Source: Campylobacter concisus UNSWCS
Lineage (GTDB): Bacteria; Campylobacterota; Campylobacteria; Campylobacterales; Campylobacteraceae
Assembly: GCF_000466685.1 (NCBI RefSeq)
Contig: NZ_ANNG01000019.1
Location: 1 to 64,000 of the forward strand
Direction: 5' to 3'
Length of the DNA stretch: 64,000 nt
Positions 8,893 through 17,681 of this stretch are shown here, piece after piece; within the stretch, counting starts at the first letter, position 1, and every line of letters starts with the position of its first letter. The position numbers and the translations under genes were made by a program. The notes beneath the pieces were generated by a model. That model searched no databases. It was not told where the DNA came from and saw nothing but the letters and a program-made list of their open reading frames with translations.

Positions 8893-9235
8893 ATTTGATC
8901 TTGTGGGTTGCGTGAAATTTAAGGCAGATGATCGCTTTTGACAAATTTGCGTTAAATTTAAGATGATGGTGCAAGCTTTTATGGCTAGCTTTAAATTTGA
9001 TAGAAAATGGCAACTGTTACGCGGGTTGATTTAGCTTTATCGCGACTTTTTAATATTGCTGTTAAAAAGGTTGCTAGCAAACCAGTCTGGTTCTCTGTGA
9101 CAAAATGGCTCAGGGTTTTAGAGCACTTTTATTTTTGCGCTATATCTAAATTTGTCTTACCTAGCGAAATCTAATCTCTCGCAGACTATTTTTAAAATTT
9201 ACATGAAAATTTGATATGGCGAGATTTTTTATCGC
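8893..9235. other. 343-base gap with no recognised gene
   Basis: Between the recG stop and the small minus-strand gene I see no convincing open reading frame, no tRNA-like fold and no strong hairpin. It contains several AAATTT/TAAATTT motifs common all over this genome. In a window where most gaps are under 100 bases this is long; it may be a decayed gene or hold a small RNA, but nothing visible supports either. Confidence 0.4.
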
Positions 9236-9559
9236 TCACTCCCAAACTCCCATTTTCTCTCTTTTAAACCTTGCTATCATATCCTCATTTCCACTTCGCT
9301 CGCTAATGCAAATCCACTCTTTTATATTCTTTGTCAGCCATTCGTTCTCTACCGCGTATCTACACATAAACATACCCAAATTTGCCAAATCATTTTCATT
9401 ACCCTTTGCGTGAAAGGTATTTTTATCAATCTTGATCAAGTCGCACTGCTTGGCAAGTTTGTCTAAATATTCATAGATCACATCTAGCTTATACTTTTTC
9501 TCTCTTATAACCTTTTCTTCATCGATCACGATCTTTGTGCCTAGTAGTGGGTAAGCCAT
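9236..9559 (-). CDS. hypothetical protein
   Basis: A 107-residue soluble protein of unknown family. ATG 9559 is chosen because AAAAGGAT lies just upstream; an in-frame start nine codons earlier lacks one. It begins MAYPLLGTKIVIDEEKVIREKKYKLDVIYEYLDKLA (given here only as description of a strand followed by a charged helix) and is rich in Lys, Glu and Asp, with three Cys. There is no signal peptide or membrane segment. It stands alone between recG and the importer operon. Confidence 0.55.
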   Translation of the reverse strand: MAYPLLGTKIVIDEEKVIREKKYKLDVIYEYLDKLAKQCDLIKIDKNTFHAKGNENDLANLGMFMCRYAVENEWLTKNIKEWICISERSGNEDMIARFKREKMGVWE

Positions 9560-9670
9560 TGTTATCCTTTTAAATTTATTTTGCATTTTAGCATTTATGA
9601 TTAGTAAATTTAAGTAGAAATTTTTAGATAAAACGAGTGATCTGCCCTTAAAAATTAAGAGCAGATAAAT

Positions 9671-10444
9671 TTAGAGTGGATAAGTGAGGCAGCAGTTTCT
9701 TTTTACTTCGTCGATGTAGCTTACGTTTAAATTTAGTCCGTAAAGCTTACTTAAATTTTCGCTTCTAATGATCTCATCAACCGTGCCAAATCCAACCTCG
9801 CCATCACCTTTTACAAGAGCGACATATCCGCCAAGAAGCACGGCAAAGTCAGGGTTGTGAGTGGTTAGCACGACCGAGTAGCCAAGCTCTTTTAGCCATT
9901 TGACGGTGCGTAGAAATTTATACTGGTTGCCAAAATCAAGCGCGCTCGTTGGCTCGTCAAATATGATCATCTTTGGCTGCGCAGCCATCGCACGAGCGAT
10001 CATACACATCTGCTTTTGACCGCCACTCATCTGTGTGATGAAGCGATCCTCAAGATACTCGATCTCAAGCTTTTTGGTGTAAATTCTAGCGATCTCTTCG
10101 TCCTCTTTGCTAGGTCTTGCAAAGATACCAAGGTGCGCCGCACGACCCATCGTGATAAACTCAAGCCCTGTGTAGTCATACTCAGTAACCTCGCTTTGAG
10201 CGACATACGCCATGATCTTAGCGCGCTCTTTGTTGCTTAGGCTATCTACGTTTTTGCCATCAAGGAAAATTTCTCCAGAAACTGGCTTTAGTGAGCCGCT
10301 GATGAGCCCTAGAGTGGTTGATTTGCCAGCTCCATTTCGACCAAGAATGGTTAAAATTTCCCCAGCGCCTATCTTTAAATTTACATTTTCTAGTTTGCCA
10401 GCCCCGTTTGGGTAGCTAAAGTTTAAATTTCTAACTTCAAGCAT
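9671..10444 (-). CDS. iron/metal-chelate ABC transporter ATPase (FecE-type)
   Basis: A 257-residue ABC ATPase that powers the adjacent FecCD-type permease. Walker A GRNGAGKST (about residues 36-44), signature MSGGQKQM, Walker B MIIFDEPTSALD and the switch histidine in LTTHNPD are all present. The permease stop and this ATG share a base (TGATG at 10446-10442), so ATG 10444 is preferred over the GTG one codon earlier. Family members import siderophores, haem, cobalamin or nickel chelates; the closest Helicobacter proteins (FecD/FecE with CeuE) have been linked to nickel. Confidence 0.88.
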   Translation of the reverse strand: MLEVRNLNFSYPNGAGKLENVNLKIGAGEILTILGRNGAGKSTTLGLISGSLKPVSGEIFLDGKNVDSLSNKERAKIMAYVAQSEVTEYDYTGLEFITMGRAAHLGIFARPSKEDEEIARIYTKKLEIEYLEDRFITQMSGGQKQMCMIARAMAAQPKMIIFDEPTSALDFGNQYKFLRTVKWLKELGYSVVLTTHNPDFAVLLGGYVALVKGDGEVGFGTVDEIIRSENLSKLYGLNLNVSYIDEVKRNCCLTYPL

Positions 10445-11451
10445 CACGCAACCTTTTTATTTCGCCATAAAACCCAGACGAAAAATACCGTGCCGATAAA
10501 GCCAGTAAGTACGCCAAGAGGCACTTCGCTCACGCTTATGCTGCGCGCTAAGGTATCAACAAATAGCAAAAATATCGCACCCATAAATATACTTGCAGGC
10601 ATGCTTTTTATGTTATTTGCGCCAACTAGCATGCGCGCTAAGTGAGGCATGAGAAGTCCCACCCAAGCGACTATACCGCTTATGCAGACGCTGCACGCTG
10701 TAAGAAGCGTAGCGCAGATGATGATGACAGCGCGCTCAAAAGCCACATTTACACCTAGTCTTGCCGCACTCTCGTCGCCAAGAGAGAGCAAATTTATACG
10801 CCAGCTCATGGCGATAAGTAAAATGGCGCAGATGATCATCACTGGGGCGATGTATATTAAGTTATCGCTATCAAGCTTAGCAAGGCTACCAAGCTGCCAA
10901 TAAACGATGTCAGGTAGCTTTGTCTCAGGGTCTGCGACATATTTTAAAAAGCCGATTATTGAACCCATGAGGCCACTTACTATGATACCAGAAAGAACCA
11001 ACATAAGCGTGCTCGTGCGTCCCATCATCTTAGGTATGGCTAGAGTGATAGCAACGGCTGCTAGGCCAAAGCCAAATGCAAAAATTTGTATCCAAAATAG
11101 CGATAGATCAAAGATGATCGCAGTTGCAGCTCCCACGCAAGCACCTGCTGATACGCCTAGAAGGTCAGGGCTTACTAGCTGGTTTTTAAAGACACCTTGA
11201 TAGGCTGCACCGCTCACGCTAAGAGCGGCACCGACTAAGATAGCGGCTATAATGCGAGGTATGCGTAAATTTTCTATCACGTTTGTGATGTTGCTAGCTG
11301 CGCCATCTCCAAAACCAAAGCTGTGAGCTAGCACGCTAAAGACGTCGTTAAAAGGTATGTAAAATCTACCAACGCCAAGTGCGACAAAGGCGCAAACAAG
11401 CGTTAGTAGAGCTAAAAAGATAACAACTATTGAAAAATTTGTGTTTTTCAT
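10444..11451 (-). CDS. FecCD-family ABC permease
   Basis: A 335-residue inner-membrane permease with about ten hydrophobic helices and the conserved FecCD features: NLRIPRIIAAILVGAALSVSGAAYQG near the N-terminus, LLGVSAGA, and the EAA-like cytoplasmic loop GIVAWVGLLMPHLARMLVG that contacts the ATPase. It probably forms a homodimer with the downstream ATPase, since only one permease gene is present. It lies three bases after the binding-protein stop and overlaps the ATPase by one base. Confidence 0.88.
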   Translation of the reverse strand: MKNTNFSIVVIFLALLTLVCAFVALGVGRFYIPFNDVFSVLAHSFGFGDGAASNITNVIENLRIPRIIAAILVGAALSVSGAAYQGVFKNQLVSPDLLGVSAGACVGAATAIIFDLSLFWIQIFAFGFGLAAVAITLAIPKMMGRTSTLMLVLSGIIVSGLMGSIIGFLKYVADPETKLPDIVYWQLGSLAKLDSDNLIYIAPVMIICAILLIAMSWRINLLSLGDESAARLGVNVAFERAVIIICATLLTACSVCISGIVAWVGLLMPHLARMLVGANNIKSMPASIFMGAIFLLFVDTLARSISVSEVPLGVLTGFIGTVFFVWVLWRNKKVA

Positions 11452-11454
11452 ATC

Positions 11455-12510
11455 TTACTTGCTGCTACCGTCAGGGTTTAGGCCTTTTAAGATATAGCCA
11501 TACTCTTTGTCACTAAGATCGTGATTTAAAAACTCTTTATAAAACTCTTTTGTTTTTACTTTCATATCGACATCTTTAAATAGATCTGGTTGGATAGTTT
11601 TTGCTGCCCATAAAATTTGAAGTACGTTTTCAGCACCATATCTATCCCAGCTAAATACACCTTTTGGGTTACCATAAACTTTGCCGTTTTTAACAGCGTT
11701 TGAGCCAGAGAATGCAGGGTGCTCTTTTATCTTTTTGATCTGTGCGTCTGTGTCATTGCCGCCAACGATGATGATATCAGGGTTTGCATTGATGATCTCT
11801 TCAGCGCTAACTTCGATCATTGAACCCTCAGTATTGATAGCATTTACACCGCCACCTAGCTTGATCCAAGTGTTTTGGATGGTGTTTGTACCATCAACTT
11901 TTAGCAAATTTGCACCACCAAGAAGGTGAAGTACTTTTGGACGTTTAGCATCAGGGATGCTTTTTGTTCTTGTTGTTACAAACTCAGAGTTATCGTGGAT
12001 TTTACTAGCAAGTTTTTCAGCTTTTTTTCTAGCATCATCAGTGCCTATGACTTCAGCTGTTGCGTAGATGCTTTTCTCCATATCTGGATAGTCTCTAAAG
12101 ATCAAATTTACCGCGCTAAAGCCGTTTTTGATAAGTTCATCTTGGTAGTTTTTGCTTGAGACTATAACAACATCAGGCGCGAGCTTAACTAGCTCTTCGA
12201 TCTGAAGGTCTTTGCCGTTTAGCGCAGCTGGTAAATTTTTAAGTTTTGGATAGACGTGCTCAAACCACTTGTTGTTTTTGATCAGATCAGTTGTGGCTAC
12301 AACCTTATCCATACCGCCAAGTGCTAGGATGATCTCGTTGTTTGCATTCCACAGTGCTGCGATCTTCTCAACCTTCTCAGGCACGCTTACTTTGACACCT
12401 TGCATATCGGTTATGCTTCTTGCAGACTCAGCAGCACTTAGACTAAGAGCTGTAAAAAGTGAAGCAACAAGGCCTATTTTAGCCACTTTGTGCATGAAAT
12501 TCATTTGCAT
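11455..12510 (-). CDS. periplasmic metal-chelate binding protein (FecB/BtuF type)
   Basis: A 351-residue cluster A-2/class III substrate-binding protein. ATG 12510 is chosen because an AAAAAAGGA site precedes it and it gives a normal signal peptide (HKVAKIGLVASLFTALSLSAA). The mature protein has the two-lobe helical-backbone layout: ARSITDMQGVKVSVPEKVEKIAAL, EELVKLAPDVVIV, and in the second lobe SAEEIINANPDIIIVGG. It is not an obvious lipoprotein. The ligand cannot be read from sequence; iron siderophore, haem or nickel chelate are all possible. Confidence 0.85.
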   Translation of the reverse strand: MQMNFMHKVAKIGLVASLFTALSLSAAESARSITDMQGVKVSVPEKVEKIAALWNANNEIILALGGMDKVVATTDLIKNNKWFEHVYPKLKNLPAALNGKDLQIEELVKLAPDVVIVSSKNYQDELIKNGFSAVNLIFRDYPDMEKSIYATAEVIGTDDARKKAEKLASKIHDNSEFVTTRTKSIPDAKRPKVLHLLGGANLLKVDGTNTIQNTWIKLGGGVNAINTEGSMIEVSAEEIINANPDIIIVGGNDTDAQIKKIKEHPAFSGSNAVKNGKVYGNPKGVFSWDRYGAENVLQILWAAKTIQPDLFKDVDMKVKTKEFYKEFLNHDLSDKEYGYILKGLNPDGSSK

Positions 12511-12559
12511 ATTTTTTCCTTTTTTCGTGTGAAATAATTTGGTTGATATGTTACCGCTA

Positions 12560-12580
12560 TTTACATTAATGTTATGTAAA
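12560..12580. promoter_or_regulatory. inverted repeat upstream of the importer operon
   Basis: TTTACAT (12560-12566) and ATGTAAA (12574-12580) form a perfect 7-base inverted repeat with a 7-base spacer, 50 bases upstream of the binding-protein start. Position and symmetry suit an operator for a metal-responsive repressor. It matches neither the Campylobacter Fur box nor the Helicobacter NikR site as I know them. Confidence 0.45.
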
Positions 12581-12657
12581 ATTTGCATGTTCATTGTGAA
12601 AAAATTGCATATTTTGTAAATTCATATAAAGCTAATAGGATAAATATTCTCTTTTTA

Positions 12658-12671
12658 TTGACATATGTCAT
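12658..12671 (+). promoter_or_regulatory. Crp/Fnr-type box upstream of qNOR
   Basis: TTGAC-ATAT-GTCAT, with a perfect 12-base palindrome at its core (12659-12670). It resembles the TTGAT-N4-ATCAA site of FNR/DNR-like regulators. A -10-like GATAAA lies at 12692-12697, which puts the box centre near -40, the class II activator position. The box centre is 64 bases before the norZ ATG. Confidence 0.6.
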
Positions 12672-12728
12672 TAGTCACTATTTTGAAATGAGATAAACTT
12701 TCTCCTAAATTTTAAAAAAGGAGAGTTA

Positions 12729-14960
12729 ATGCGTGAATACAAGAGATACTGGCTCGCACTTGTTGCTGTGCTGGTAGTTTGCTTTAGTATTTTAGGCTAC
12801 TACGGCGTTGAGGTTTATAGAAATTCGCCTCCAGTTGTAAATTTCACTGACGAAAATGGCAAGGTCGTGATCGATAAAGAGAGTATCTACAAAGGTCAAG
12901 AGGCTTGGCAAAGCATAGGCGGTATGCAAGTTGGCTCTGTTTGGGGGCACGGGGCATATCAAGCGCCTGATTGGAGTGCGGACTGGCTTCACAAAGAGCT
13001 AGTTGCCTTTTTAGAGATCAAAGCTGATGAAATTTATCATCTAAAATACGCCGATCTAAACGACGAACAAAAGGCAAATTTAAAGGTTTTACTTAAAAAA
13101 GAGTATAGAGAAAATAGCGTAAAGGACGATAAATTTGTGCTAAGCGCTGATAGGCTAAAGGCAATAAGTCAAGTAGCTAGCGAGTATGCCGCTCTTTTTG
13201 GAGATGATCCTAAATTTAAACCTTTAAGAGAAGCTTATGCGATGAAAGAAAATACGCTCCCAGGTGCAAGCGACAGAGCCGATCTAAACAACTTCTTCTT
13301 CTGGTCAGCCTGGGCGACAGCGACAAACAGACCTGGCAGCGAGGCAACATACACAAACAACTGGCCTCACGAACCGCTAATCGATAACGTGCCAACAAGT
13401 GAGAATATCTTTTGGTCGATCGCAAGCGTCGTGATACTTCTAACTGGCGTTGGACTTCTTGTTTGGTTTAGCTCATTTTATGGCAAAAAAGATGATGAAA
13501 AACTTGAGCCAATTAGCGAAGATCCGCTTAAAAAGCTAAATTTAACACCATCACAAAAGGCGCTTAAAAAGTATCTCTTTGTCACGCTAGCTCTATTTGC
13601 GTTTCAAATTTTAATAGGCGGCTTTACAGCTCACTACACAGTCGAAGGGCAAGAATTTTATGGCATAAATTTATCAGCCTACATCCCTTATTCGCTTGCT
13701 AGAACGTGGCATATACAAGCTAGCATATTTTGGATAGCGACTGGATTTTTAGCGGCTGGACTATTTTTAGCTCCGATCATAAATGGCGGCAAGGATCCAA
13801 AATATCAAAAGCTTGGTGTTGATCTGCTATTTTACGCGCTACTTATCCTTGTAGTTGGCAGTTTTGTGGGTGAGTATCTAGCTATCGCAAACATCATGCC
13901 TATAAATTTAAGCTTCTGGCTTGGACATCAAGGATATGAATACATCGATCTTGGACGTGTTTGGCAGATCATTTTGTTTGTCGGTCTTGTCATCTGGATG
14001 TTGCTTTTACTTCGTGGATTTGCAGGTGGCTTTAAAAACAAAGGCGATAAAAATTTACTTGCTATCTTTGCTATGTCGGCGGTTGCAGTTGGCTTATTTT
14101 ACGGAGCAGGGCTATTTTATGGACAAAGAAGTCCATTGCCAGTGATGGAGTACTGGCGCTGGTGGGTCGTGCATCTTTGGGTTGAGGGCTTTTTTGAAGT
14201 GTTTGCGACGGCTTCGCTCGCCTTTGTCTTTGTCTCGCTGGGTCTTGTCTCAAAAAGATTTGCGACATTTTCAACGCTTGCAAGCGCGTCACTCTTTATG
14301 ATAGGCGGCATCCCAGGCACATTTCACCACCTCTACTTTGCAGGCACCACAACGCCTATAATGGCTATTGGTGCAAGCTTTTCAGCGCTTGAGGTCGTGC
14401 CTTTAGTTTTACTTGGCGCTGAAGCGTATGAGCACTACAAACTTCAGTTTGCTCAAAGCTGGGCTAAAACGCTTAAATGGCCACTTTACTGCTTCATTGC
14501 AGTTGCCTTTTGGAATATGCTAGGCGCTGGTGTCTTTGGATTTTTGATAAATCCTCCGATCTCACTATTTTACATCCAAGGGTTAAATACAACGCCAGTT
14601 CATGGACACGCAGCGCTATTTGGCGTTTATGGATTTTTGGCACTTGGCTTTGTCTGGCTCGTGGCTACTTATCTATTTAAAGGGCAAGAATTTGATGAAA
14701 ATTTGATGAAAGTTGGCTTTTGGGGGCTAAATGCAGGACTTATGCTAATGATCGTGCTTTCACTACTTCCAATAGGCATCTATCAGGCATTTGCAAGCCT
14801 AGATCAAGGTATGTGGTATGCTAGAAGTGCTGAGCTTTTACAGCAGTCACACTTGCAAAATTTAAGATGGCTAAGGATGCTAGGCGACACGATCTTGATA
14901 ATCGGTGGCATCTGCTTCTTTGCACAGCTTTTAAAATTTATGCTTAATAAAAAGGCTTAA
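12729..14960 (+). CDS. norZ: quinol-dependent nitric oxide reductase (qNOR)
   Basis: A 743-residue single-subunit nitric oxide reductase that reduces two NO to N2O with electrons from menaquinol in the inner membrane. It has the qNOR layout: a first helix, a periplasmic cytochrome-c-like domain without a haem-binding CxxCH (about residues 30-220), and about thirteen further helices. Metal ligands of the haem-copper superfamily are visible: ARTWHIQAS (near 327), VVHLWVEGFFE (near 480), FHHLYFAG (near 532) and PVHGHAAL (near 623). GGAGAG precedes the ATG. Expected role: NO detoxification during nitrite respiration. Regulation is suggested by the box at 12658-12671. Confidence 0.93.
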   Translation: MREYKRYWLALVAVLVVCFSILGYYGVEVYRNSPPVVNFTDENGKVVIDKESIYKGQEAWQSIGGMQVGSVWGHGAYQAPDWSADWLHKELVAFLEIKADEIYHLKYADLNDEQKANLKVLLKKEYRENSVKDDKFVLSADRLKAISQVASEYAALFGDDPKFKPLREAYAMKENTLPGASDRADLNNFFFWSAWATATNRPGSEATYTNNWPHEPLIDNVPTSENIFWSIASVVILLTGVGLLVWFSSFYGKKDDEKLEPISEDPLKKLNLTPSQKALKKYLFVTLALFAFQILIGGFTAHYTVEGQEFYGINLSAYIPYSLARTWHIQASIFWIATGFLAAGLFLAPIINGGKDPKYQKLGVDLLFYALLILVVGSFVGEYLAIANIMPINLSFWLGHQGYEYIDLGRVWQIILFVGLVIWMLLLLRGFAGGFKNKGDKNLLAIFAMSAVAVGLFYGAGLFYGQRSPLPVMEYWRWWVVHLWVEGFFEVFATASLAFVFVSLGLVSKRFATFSTLASASLFMIGGIPGTFHHLYFAGTTTPIMAIGASFSALEVVPLVLLGAEAYEHYKLQFAQSWAKTLKWPLYCFIAVAFWNMLGAGVFGFLINPPISLFYIQGLNTTPVHGHAALFGVYGFLALGFVWLVATYLFKGQEFDENLMKVGFWGLNAGLMLMIVLSLLPIGIYQAFASLDQGMWYARSAELLQQSHLQNLRWLRMLGDTILIIGGICFFAQLLKFMLNKKA

Positions 14961-14967
14961 ATTTATG

Positions 14968-14982
14968 GGGGCGCTTTGCCCC
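14968..14982 (+). terminator. weak hairpin after qNOR
   Basis: GGGGC (14968-14972) pairs with GCCCC (14978-14982) around GCTTT, followed by TTTG. A short GC-rich stem with a weak T run; probably partial termination before the DUF1523 gene. Confidence 0.45.
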
Positions 14983-15031
14983 TTTGTTTAAGCTATCTTT
15001 TCATAAAATAGCGCAAATTTAAAGGATAGAA

Positions 15032-15586
15032 ATGATCAAATTTATAAAAAGAATTTGCGTTAGTTTTGTAGTGCTTTTGCACCTATTTTTGGCTCTTGTG
15101 GTCGATTATTCATTCCCGCACTACGCAAGCGTGCAGATAACTGGTGGTGACGTAAAACGCATGGACAAAGATGGCATAATAGACGCTAAAAACCCAGCAG
15201 ATGGGCCTGTTAGAGATGTCTATTTTATCTACGCAAAAGATGCGCAAAATGACCAAAAGGTGATGGCTTATAGAAATGAAGATACGGCGTGGGGCTTTCC
15301 ATTTTATTTTAAATTTAACTCAGCCGACATCCAAGCCAAGGCTCAAGGCTTTGCAAATAGCGACAACAACGTCACTATCAAGTACTACGGATATAGAATT
15401 TCTATGCTAAATGAGTTTAGAAACGTGATCTCGATAAAAGATAGTGGCACAAACACCAGCTGGCCTATCGCTAGCTACGTGCTTTACTTCATCTTGTTTA
15501 TCTCGCTTGTTATCTGGATAAGAAAGATAAATAAGGCTTTTGCACCAAAAACTGAAAATTTAGATACGAAAAAAGAGGCTGTATAA
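15032..15586 (+). CDS. DUF1523 family membrane protein
   Basis: A 184-residue protein with a helix near each end (about residues 8-28 and 148-165) and a soluble part between. The segments VQITGGDVKRM and RDVYFIYAKD match the DUF1523 family as I know it. Function is unknown. AAAGGATAG precedes the ATG. It follows norZ on the same strand with a weak hairpin between them, so co-expression with NO reductase is possible but not shown. Confidence 0.7.
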   Translation: MIKFIKRICVSFVVLLHLFLALVVDYSFPHYASVQITGGDVKRMDKDGIIDAKNPADGPVRDVYFIYAKDAQNDQKVMAYRNEDTAWGFPFYFKFNSADIQAKAQGFANSDNNVTIKYYGYRISMLNEFRNVISIKDSGTNTSWPIASYVLYFILFISLVIWIRKINKAFAPKTENLDTKKEAV

Positions 15587-15591
15587 ATCAG

Positions 15592-15611
15592 GGGCTTTAT
15601 TAGCCCTTTTT
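15592..15611. terminator. terminator between convergent genes
   Basis: GGGCT (15592-15596) pairs with AGCCC (15602-15606) and is followed by TTTTT. It lies between the DUF1523 stop and the ybeY stop. Confidence 0.65.
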
Positions 15612-16037
15612 GTTTATAAGATCAATAAGCCTAACGTCCTCGCTTCTTACGATTAGGCTCTTTGGCAGGTTAAATTTAGCTATCACTTCGCACTCTTTCT
15701 CCCTCATCTGCCCGTCATCCTTTTCGTGATCATATCCCAAGATATGCAGCAAGCCATGTGTAAAAAGTAGCGCAGTTTCAGCTTCTTCGCTGTGATTTAG
15801 CTCGGCAGCTTTTTCTTTTACCATATCTTTGTTTATGACTACCGAGCCAAGTGGGGCGTGGATGACAAGCTCAAGGGGGAAGCTTAAGACGTCAGTGGTT
15901 TTATCTATACCGCGCTCAGATCTGTTTAGCTCTCTCATCTCATCTTTATTGATAAATAAAAGCTCAACTTCTCCAGGCGTTAGATATGAGCAAATTTGAT
16001 CTAAAATTTCTGGATAACTCTCTTCGCAAAGTATCAT
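15600..16037 (-). CDS. ybeY: endoribonuclease / 16S rRNA maturation factor YbeY
   Basis: A 145-residue zinc-dependent protein of the UPF0054 family, needed for 16S rRNA 3' end maturation and ribosome quality control. The metal motif H-x3-H-x5-H is visible in [20 protein letters not shown], the other family hallmark, is also present. ATG 16037 is chosen over an upstream start because AAGGAC precedes it and the extra 56 residues would be non-conserved. It is divergent from queC, with 57 bases between the starts. Confidence 0.9.
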   Translation of the reverse strand: MILCEESYPEILDQICSYLTPGEVELLFINKDEMRELNRSERGIDKTTDVLSFPLELVIHAPLGSVVINKDMVKEKAAELNHSEEAETALLFTHGLLHILGYDHEKDDGQMREKECEVIAKFNLPKSLIVRSEDVRLIDLINKKG

Positions 16038-16064
16038 TTTTGGCTTGTCCTTAGTAAATTTTTG

Positions 16065-16070
16065 TATAAT
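16065..16070 (+). promoter_or_regulatory. queC -10 box
   Basis: TATAAT preceded by TTTG (extended -10 style), 25 bases upstream of the queC ATG. Campylobacter sigma-70 promoters typically rely on such a -10 with AT-rich DNA instead of a -35. Confidence 0.6.
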
Positions 16071-16094
16071 TTTAGCAAATTTAAAGGGCAAAAT

Positions 16095-16760
16095 ATGAAA
16101 AAAGCAGTTTGTATAATGAGCGGTGGCATGGATAGCACGCTTTGCGCTGTGATGGCAAAGAGGGCTGGATATGATGTGGTCGCACTTCATTTTGACTATA
16201 ATCAAAGAACAATGAAGCGAGAAAAGCGCGCGTTTGACGAGATCTGTGAGCGACTTGGCGTGGTCAAAAAGATAAATTTAGACGTTAGCTTCATCGCTCA
16301 AATAGGCGGAAATTCGCTAACGGATAAGAGCCTGCAGATAAGAAAAGATGGCGTTAGCAAGGACGTGCCAAACACCTACGTGCCGTTTAGAAATGGCGTA
16401 TTTATCTCAATCGCCGCAGCACTTGCTGAAAAAGAAGGAGCGCAGGCGATCTACATAGGCGTGGTCGAGGAGGATAGCTCTGGGTATCCTGACTGCAAAG
16501 AGAGCTTTATAAAAAGCATAAATGAGGCGATAAATTTAGGCACGTCGGCTGATTTTTCTTGCGAGATCGTCACACCGCTTGTAAATTTAAGCAAGGCTGA
16601 TATCGTCTCAAAGTCGCTTGAGCTTAATTCACCAATAGAGCTTACATGGAGCTGCTACGAGAGCGAGGACGAGGCGTGCGGGCTTTGTGATAGCTGTAGG
16701 CTAAGGCTAAATGGCTTTAAAAAAGCAAACGCCGTTGATAAAATCCCTTATAAAAAGTGA
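16095..16760 (+). CDS. queC: 7-cyano-7-deazaguanine synthase
   Basis: A 221-residue enzyme of queuosine biosynthesis that converts 7-carboxy-7-deazaguanine to preQ0 with ATP and ammonia. The PP-loop SGGMDSTLC lies at the N-terminus, and the zinc-binding cysteines appear in [18 protein letters not shown] near the C-terminus. AAAGGG precedes ATG 16095; a longer frame starts 11 codons earlier, upstream of the -10 box, and can be discarded. Confidence 0.92.
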   Translation: MKKAVCIMSGGMDSTLCAVMAKRAGYDVVALHFDYNQRTMKREKRAFDEICERLGVVKKINLDVSFIAQIGGNSLTDKSLQIRKDGVSKDVPNTYVPFRNGVFISIAAALAEKEGAQAIYIGVVEEDSSGYPDCKESFIKSINEAINLGTSADFSCEIVTPLVNLSKADIVSKSLELNSPIELTWSCYESEDEACGLCDSCRLRLNGFKKANAVDKIPYKK

Positions 16761-16781
16761 AATTTGCCTTGAAATTTAAAA

Positions 16782-16809
16782 GCTAACTACTATAAATTTA
16801 GTAGCTAGC
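16782..16809. terminator. bidirectional terminator after queC
   Basis: GCTAACTACTA (16782-16792) pairs with TAGTAGCTAGC (16799-16809) with one mismatch, loop TAAATT. It separates two convergent genes. Confidence 0.6.
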
Positions 16810-16816
16810 CTAAAAT

Positions 16817-17467
16817 TTACTCTAAATTTAGCTCGCTTATCTGTTTTGCAAGCTTCTCTTTGTATTCAGCCAAAGAGCTTTTGATGATATTTGCATAGTC
16901 GTTTTGATTTACTAAAAGATACTCCTCTTTGCGTTTTACAACCGTGCTTAGCTCCTTGTTATTTACGCTTAAAGTGGTGCTTATATCGGTATTTAGACCA
17001 ACTTTTACCGCACCAAGCGTTAAGTAAGTCCAAAGTTTTTCTATCTTTGCATTGACGCTTATCGTATCCTTATCTACTTCGTTTTCATTTTTTATGACCT
17101 GGTAGCCGTTGCTTCTAAAGGCATCCTCGATGCGCGCCCTTACTACGCTAGTTGTTCTTTGCTTATTTTCTAAAATGACGTTCCATAGCCCCTTGCCATA
17201 GCTGCTTCTGGTTCTGCCGATGTATTTTTGCTTATCTTTTGCGCTAACTTCATTTACATTGTGCTTATATAAAGATGGGGTGCTTGCTTGTTTTGGGTCG
17301 TTTTCAAAGGCTCTCACATCCTTGACGCTTTCGATGTAAATTTTTGTCTTTTTGCTAATGCTTGAAGGTGCTTGCTCGTCTGGTAAACTCACAAATATCC
17401 CCTTTGGAGCGCAGCCGCAAAGCATAAAAGCGGCAAATACCACTAGTAATAAATTTTTTATTTTCAT
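16817..17467 (-). CDS. hypothetical lipoprotein
   Basis: A 216-residue lipoprotein with signal peptide and lipobox (MLCGC). The mature part begins APKGIFVSLPDEQ and contains KIYIESVKDVRAF, VVRARIEDAFRSNGYQVI and NAKIEKLWTYL. The pattern of a variable strand pair followed by an amphipathic helix (RIEDAFRSNGY) recalls the YajG-type lipoproteins, which is a weak match. Function unknown. An AAGGATG-type site precedes the ATG. Confidence 0.6.
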   Translation of the reverse strand: MKIKNLLLVVFAAFMLCGCAPKGIFVSLPDEQAPSSISKKTKIYIESVKDVRAFENDPKQASTPSLYKHNVNEVSAKDKQKYIGRTRSSYGKGLWNVILENKQRTTSVVRARIEDAFRSNGYQVIKNENEVDKDTISVNAKIEKLWTYLTLGAVKVGLNTDISTTLSVNNKELSTVVKRKEEYLLVNQNDYANIIKSSLAEYKEKLAKQISELNLE

Positions 17468-17605
17468 CCTTTTAAATAAATTTCAAATGTAAATCGTTTT
17501 TTTGTAAATTTTATTAACTCTTTGTGCTAGATTTCAAATTTATATTTTGATATCCATAATCATAAAATCTTAAATTTAATAACTAAAATTTAAATTTAAC
17601 TTTTC

Positions 17606-17619
17606 TTGACTGCTATCAA
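17606..17619 (+). promoter_or_regulatory. Crp/Fnr-type box upstream of hcp
   Basis: TTGAC-TGCT-ATCAA differs by one base from the FNR-type consensus TTGAT-N4-ATCAA. A -10-like TAGAAT lies at 17643-17648, so the box centre is near -42, class II activator spacing, as at norZ. Confidence 0.65.
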
Positions 17620-17681
17620 CCAAAATGGCTAGCCACCTAGGATAGAATCCGCTTAAATTTTTAAATTTAAAAGGAGAGACG

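Noticed and set aside
9216-9413. Plus-strand frame overlapping the small minus-strand gene
   Set aside because: Antisense to the frame at 9236-9559, which has a good ribosome binding site and a more protein-like composition.
12560-12580. NikR or Fur box before the importer
   Set aside because: Neither spacing nor bases fit the consensus sites I know; reported only as an unassigned inverted repeat.
12511-12594. A longer start for the periplasmic binding protein (28 extra residues)
   Set aside because: It would bury the signal peptide behind a polar leader, and the clear ribosome binding site lies before ATG 12510.
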